Shown here: piece by piece, positions 58,601 to 64,000 of the stretch
Layout: each line of letters starts with the position of its first letter
Position numbering within the stretch: the first letter of the stretch is position 1
The notes under the pieces: model-generated
What the model was told of the DNA's origin: nothing
The model's input: only the letters and a program-made list of their open reading frames with translations
The model's database searches: none
Program-made: the position numbers and the translations under genes
NCBI GenBank assembly: GCA_963965975.1
Contig: OZ014417.1
Location: forward strand, 1,116,001-1,180,000
DNA length: 64,000 nucleotides
Source: Xestospongia bergquistia
Lineage: Eukaryota; Porifera; Demospongiae; Haplosclerida; Petrosiidae
Direction: 5' to 3'

Positions 58601-61600
58601 ATACATTTAATATACTAAAGTATACTTCTAGTATACTAAAGTATACTTCTAGTATACTAAAGTTCATTGTTTGATACATAGGTATACATACCAAAGGCTT
58701 TACCTGACCATAAACAAGGCATGTGCTATATGTGTTATCATAATGGGTGTGGTCTCAAAGCAATTCTGTTGTAATATCTTTCTGTTTTAAGCTAAATACT
58801 TGTTTATGTTGGTACTAGTAACTGAAGACAGGTCTTTAACAACAATAGAATGAAATGTTATGACTTAAACAAATCAAATAAAGCAATATTAGCTTGTTCA
58901 TTACAGAAAATTAAAGTATTTGAGGTATATACATGTAGTATACTAGAGTATACATGTAATATACTAAAATATACATGTAATATACTATACTATACATGTA
59001 ATATACTAAAGTATACATGAAGTATACTGAAGTATGCAGCATATTTCCTGAACAAAGTCAAATGCCATTACTACAAATTGTACTATATTTTCCTTTTGTA
59101 ACAGCAAGTGTTAGCTACAAACCATATGGTAATCTTGTCGTTATAATAACTACTATTATAACATCCACATGTTGTCATGTAGTATGTGAAGTACTCATAT
59201 AGTTATCTAATTACACACAAATTACTAATAATAAAATAATTTGTTCCCATGAGAAATTCTTGTGAGAAATTCTTGTGGCCATAATTATGAGTTCATCTGT
59301 TTATACATGTACATGTACATTGTGTATGAGGGTGTGTCTAATACATATTGTTGTAATGGAAAAGAATTGTTGTAAATGTATATTTGTTTATTAAATGTAT
59401 AAATATGATGTATTGAGGAGTGGATGAATCAATCAACAGTTAGATTGTGGAGACAAACAAAAGATGAATGAATTAATAAATATGTTCATAACAGAATAAA
59501 TGTATTCTCTACTGAGGAAGAGTTCATGTTATACTAATTTACTTTGTTTCTTTTCCTGTAGTGTACTAATGTATGTCCATCACCTAATCAAGATCCTAAT
59601 GACTTTGAATCTGATATACGTATAGTTACTACTGAGCCTCGTAATGTCACTTTATCATGGACACCTCATTCTAATTCAAATTATACAGTACAACATCGAT
59701 TACAACAAGAGAATCAAGTGTATTCATTATCAGCAGAAGTATGTTGTAAATCACTCTCTTTCTGTCTCCTTTGTATCCTTTCTCCCAACCTTCTCTCTCT
59801 CACACACATTATATCTTTTACAGGTGTCAGGTCACGTTTACACAATAGAAGGTCTCTTACCATTTACGGATTATGAAGTCCGAGTTTGTCTGTTCAATGT
59901 CAATCCACAAGATTGTGGAGGATGTTTATTATGTTTTCGTACGGCACAAGGACAAGGTAATAATAATAATATATATTTTTTATACATTGCTTGTTTTGAT
60001 TTATTATTCCCACGTCATTCCACATGTGTTTATGTTCTATTCTTTCCCTCAATGATCTGTTTGTTCATATTTGTCACTTTACTCTTTTAGAAAAACCCAG
60101 TCCACCCACCAACATAGAGGCACAATCTTCAGCTCCTCAAACAATTGAAATCATGTGGGATGTTCCTTTAGTTACAAATGGTCCAATCACTAATTATATT
60201 GTGTCTTATACTTCTCAAACAAATGGACAAAAACGAAACAGAACAATTGGTAATAATCAAAAAAGACAGATCACACTTTCTTTATCTGATAATATTTTAT
60301 CGGGTGTAACATATGATGTTATTGTTCAAGCTGTCAATGAATTTGGTACCAGTGACCCATCAGACATTGTCTCTGTAACTGCATCATCTGCTAGCAGTAA
60401 GTAGGACTCTACAAATAATTATTTTATTCCCGATACTTGTAACACACCTGTACTGGGAACAATTGGCATATTTTTATCCTCATGGTTGTACATGTATAAA
60501 TTCTTTATTTCTATTTTTGTGAATGTAAACATAATGTTTCAACAATATTATAAAATACTTCTGTCTTTAATAATCTATAATGCTCATATCTATTTTAATA
60601 TGTCTGTGTTCCACTTTTTAGCTGATCGTGGAGTGTTGTTGTATTCAGTTGGGACTAGTATATCATATTACAGAATCAATGAATCCTTGCTAACTCAAGC
60701 TCAATTGCAAAACAAAGAGAGATTATTGATATCGTCTGGAGCTAATGCTTTAGGTATTATAAAATACTTTAATTATTAAATAATTTAATTCAAATGTTAT
60801 AAACATATTAACAGCTATTTATATTAACATTAATCAATATTAGCAATATTAACTATTAATATTAACAGTTATTATATATTTAACAATATTAATATTTCTA
60901 CATTTTTTGTTTTTAGATATTGACTATCATTATCATCGTAAAGAAATTTATGTTACTGCTAATATTGGTGGTGGTTCTATAATACGATATTCTGTTAATG
61001 TATCAGAAGATAATACTGGTCTCTTAGATCTCATTGTCACAAATACATCAACAATATACAGTGGTCTTGGTAGTGGTCTAAGTAGTATTACTGTTGACTG
61101 GGTTAATAATATACTGTACTGGGTTGTTGTAACAGGTGGTAATTCTCAGGTGAGTGTGTTATCTTAGTCACAAACTAAAACTATAATTGTAAAAATTGTC
61201 TTAACATTATTTGATGATTCTGTTGTTGATGTTGATTGTGAAAACTGAAGAGTAAGTAATGTGATGGAGTTGCTCAAAGACATTCTCTCACATTACAGAA
61301 CTCTTAAGCTTGTGAAGAATGTATTGATGTTACCTTTGATACACATAAAATTAAGTTGTTGTATTAGTATCAAAAATAATGTATAATATTAAAAAGTTCA
61401 GATCAATGGTCATTACAACCAATGAATTTTATTAGGTCTATGTCAAACACTGTTTAACTTCAGTGTCTGGAAGTCAGTAAATGCTTATTTTTACTATCCT
61501 ACTACTGCATCATAGTTTTGTTAACTCTCTAGGTGTTAACTTTACTTTTTTAAGTTAATCTTATGATGTTTTTAAAATTCTTGGTTTTCAGATATATTCT

Positions 61601-63832
61601 GGGTCATTGTCCGGAGACATTACACCATGTCCAATTGGATTGCCCTTCTCTGGTGAGATAAATAGTTTGACAGTTGATCCAATACACGGGTAAGGCTTTA
61701 TAACAATAATATTACTGTTCCCTGATAATTTTTTTAGTTATTTCTATTGGGTTTTATTGGGACACTATTTGGCTCATGTTGATCTTTCTATAGTGGAGAA
61801 TGCTACCTCCAATATAAACCTTACATCTACTGCTAACTTAATTAATGCAAGCAATGTTGGTTCTTTTAGTTTAGACTTAGCTGATTCTCAGTTCTTCTAT
61901 GGGACTGGAACCTACATTTTGTTACAATTATTGAGTATAGAAACTCCATTAAATGAAAGAAATCTTCTTGCCAATATTAACCAGTCAATGACCTCCTTTG
62001 GGACATATGCATATATTATAGTTTTCTCTGATAACAATTGGTTCTTAGCTATTCGAAATCTACAACTTGATTCTAACTTTAATGGTGGATTATTCAATTT
62101 TAATAATCAATTGTTTGATGTCAGAATGTTTCGCAAGTCATTTCAACCATTACCTGGTAAGGATCACACGTACATTTGTACAAACATTACACTATATATT
62201 TTAATAGTCTTGATGTATTAACAAAGCCATCATAAAGATCACTCCTTAATTCACTACACACACTAAGTCTAGTCTTTTTTCTGTAACTTTTAACTTCTTC
62301 AGTGAAGACTTGTTTATGAAAGGACAATTTCCAAGTTTTCAAAGCATCTAGTTTTTAGTTTTATATAATTGTACTGGGTTATATTTCAGCCACACCTACC
62401 ATTTTTTAATTGTTTAATTTCTGTATACAACAATTAATAATAAGAAATAAATAGACATTGCCTACTTTGATCTATCAATTTTATTAGCTTTTACAATGAT
62501 GGGTGTAGCTAACTGAGACTCAAAGCTTACTAGCTTGCTCTTCTGATTCCCATCATAATCTTTGTCTATGTTAACTATGCAAAATTTTAATTTTTTCCAT
62601 AAATTTAGTATCTTCAAAAAATTAAAAGGTATTTTTATTTGTGGTTTGTTTCTTGTTTAGTGCCTCCATCTAAGCCCACAAACATTCGTGCTCAACCGAC
62701 CAATTCAACAGTCACTATACAATGGTCACCTCCAGTGTACTTCAGTGTTATATTTGGTATGAATGACATCATATCTATTAATAGTACACTATACTATAAA
62801 TAGTACAGTACAGAATACAGTTATAATAATAGTATATAACATACTTTTAAAGATGCATTGTTGCTATTATTAGTAACACTTATTTTGTATAGGTCGAGAT
62901 GCATACAATAGCTGGGAGTACCAGGTGGACTATCGATTACATGGTTCCTCAGATAGTTTCAAAACTTCAATGACTAACTCTACCTCTCTCACCCTCACAA
63001 ATCTCACAGCTGGTACATTGTATGAGTTTACAGTCACTGCTATTGGACCGGGGGGTAATAAAGTAACAGATGAAACCTTTGTGTTTAATACTTTGCCAGA
63101 AGGTAAAACATTTTTGGTAAGTCATGGATAGATTCATCTTCTCTCTTTTAGATCAGGCACCTGAATTTCTTATTGCTGGTAACGAAGGTATTATCAGATC
63201 AGATTATCTTGGTAATAATCCCAGGTACATATCTCGTACTCAGACTGATCAATCCACTGGTAAGTATGTATAGAATATCTTAACTGTATTTAGTAACTGC
63301 TACTATTTATAGTATTATTATTGATGACTTCATTCTAAATACACATGCTGTTTAGTTACTTGCCATAATAACATTTATGTTGATTGCTACTATTTATAGA
63401 ATATTTGCTAAATATAGTAACATTCTTTTATAGATGGGGTCTATAATTCGCTATTGGGGATTTATTATGTTGTAAGAAAATCAGGAGAGCTTCTTGTTCA
63501 AACTGGACAAACTGATGGATCTGCAATGACAAAATTGAGTGGTCTTCAAGATCCCTTTGCTCTTCAATTGGATTGGGTATCACGTAGACTGTACTGGGTT
63601 GAGGTACTATAAATAGATATTATATGCCAAAAATAGAATTATATTCTAAATTAGTAACAACGTACACTATAATACATTGTATGCATTTGTCAAATATTAT
63701 CAATTTTCTTTCTTTATAGTCATCTCAAAAGATTGTGTCTCTTTCAACCGTCAATATTACCTCAAGTGTTAAAGAAGAATTTGTTGATGAATCTGAAATG
63801 ATATCTGATTTAGCAGTTGATGGTAAAAATGG
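52667..63832 (+). CDS. Second ROS1/Sevenless-like receptor gene (3' partial, runs off window)
   Basis: Thirteen exons are visible: 52667-52738 (signal peptide [20 protein letters not shown], then VSQE, phase 0), 59562-59738, 59824-59956, 60091-60396, 60622-60753, 60917-61149, 61592-61689, 61738-62156, 62661-62756, 62893-63102, 63152-63259, 63434-63603 and 63720-63832. From the second exon on, they match 2693-6968 exon for exon with identical lengths and about 1% difference. They encode FN3x2, propeller 1, FN3 and the start of propeller 2. Exon 1 is assigned by its signal peptide, GTAAGA donor and matching phase 0. The 6.8-kb first intron holds a Ty3/Gypsy element. Whether this copy also ends in an adhesion GPCR cannot be seen here. 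Confidence 0.78.
52739..54065. other. First intron of the second ROS-like gene, 5' part
   Basis: AT-rich non-coding sequence from the donor at 52,739 to the left LTR of the inserted retroelement. No exon or structured repeat was recognised. Confidence 0.5.
54066..54261 (-). repeat. LTR (3' LTR of the minus-strand element)
   Basis: Matches 57,554-57,747 along its full length. It starts TGACAATAAATG and ends GTAAACACTACA on the plus strand. Confidence 0.9.
57554..57747 (-). repeat. LTR (5' LTR of the minus-strand element)
   Basis: Partner of 54,066-54,261. The sequence just inside it (reading GGTGACCCGGACG on the minus strand) is where a tRNA primer site is expected. I could not name the tRNA. 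Confidence 0.9.
58574..58664. repeat. Tandem repeat of about 20 bp with GTATAC palindromes
   Basis: Four to five units of the type AGTATACTTCTAGTATACTAA. Each unit contains self-complementary GTATAC and AGTATACT. Confidence 0.8.
58926..59036. repeat. Second GTATAC-type tandem repeat cluster
   Basis: Five units of the type TATACATGTAATATACTAAA, related to the cluster at 58,574 and ending about 20 bp before the start of the large duplicated block. Confidence 0.8.
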
Positions 63833-64000
63833 GTAAGTTGATTCTAATAACTTATGTTACTAAATATAGACTTTCTATTAATTATTAAACCACTTCTGTT
63901 TAATTTAGAATGTTATTTTTAGTACAAGATACTTATAGTAACACTACTTAATGGAGTTAGCATAATATTGTTATATTTAGTAACAATGCTATTATTATAT
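59057..64000. repeat. Duplicated block matching 2,199 to about 7,140
   Basis: Collinear across exons and introns with an offset of about 56,870 bp. Sampled exons differ at 4/306, 2/233 and 3/419 bases, and introns show similar low divergence with small indels. The match runs off the right edge, so the true length is unknown. Confidence 0.93.

Larger units (their letters stand above)
57748..59561. other. First intron of the second ROS-like gene, 3' part
   Basis: Non-coding. It holds two clusters of GTATAC-type tandem repeats. From 59,057 it is the counterpart of 2,199-2,692. It ends in the acceptor TTCCTGTAG at 59,561. Confidence 0.6.

Overview
The window is metazoan nuclear DNA that is AT-rich, intron-dense (many introns of about 50 bp) and built from animal receptor modules (FN3, YWTD propellers, Ig, EGF, GAIN/GPS, seven-pass membrane domains). 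This fits a demosponge such as Amphimedon. That assignment is inferred from gene style and is not proven by any single sequence. No tRNA, rRNA, CRISPR array or bacterial feature was seen.

Layout. 1-2,202: remnant of a Ty3/Gypsy LTR retrotransposon on the minus strand. 2,693-17,224: a 44-exon plus-strand receptor model of 2,998 residues whose first exon lies off the left edge. Its 5' 27 exons encode a ROS1/Sevenless-like ectodomain (FN3x2, propeller, FN3, propeller, FN3x2, propeller, FN3s). Its 3' 17 exons encode an adhesion GPCR (Ig, Ig, EGF, Ig, SEA-like, HormR-like, GAIN/GPS, 7TM). Every splice phase is consistent across the join. 18,355-31,960: degenerate relatives of the adhesion GPCR (copies B, C and D). 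Copy C keeps a full IgGFc-binding-type domain but is broken in the middle at a fold-back palindrome. 32,046-48,869: copy E, an intact 28-exon adhesion GPCR of 4,795 residues. One 8,676-bp exon in it encodes a Ser/Thr-rich mucin-like stalk with about 118 copies of a 21-residue repeat. 48,870-52,666: intergenic DNA with a MITE and a hAT transposase fragment. 52,667-64,000: a second copy of the ROS-like receptor gene (signal-peptide exon plus 12 more exons before the window ends). A Ty3/Gypsy element with both LTRs sits antisense in its 6.8-kb first intron.

The left end (2,199-7,140) and right end (59,057-64,000) are about 99% alike, so the window appears to span one unit of a roughly 57-kb tandem duplication, or else unmerged haplotypes in the assembly. 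Inside the unit the adhesion GPCR genes alternate between two C-terminal tail types (A/C and B/D/E), which indicates older pairwise duplication followed by decay.

The surviving genes all look like large cell-surface receptors with adhesive ectodomains. The strongest candidates for undescribed biology are the ROS-type ectodomain joined to an adhesion GPCR, and the mucin-stalked adhesion GPCR.
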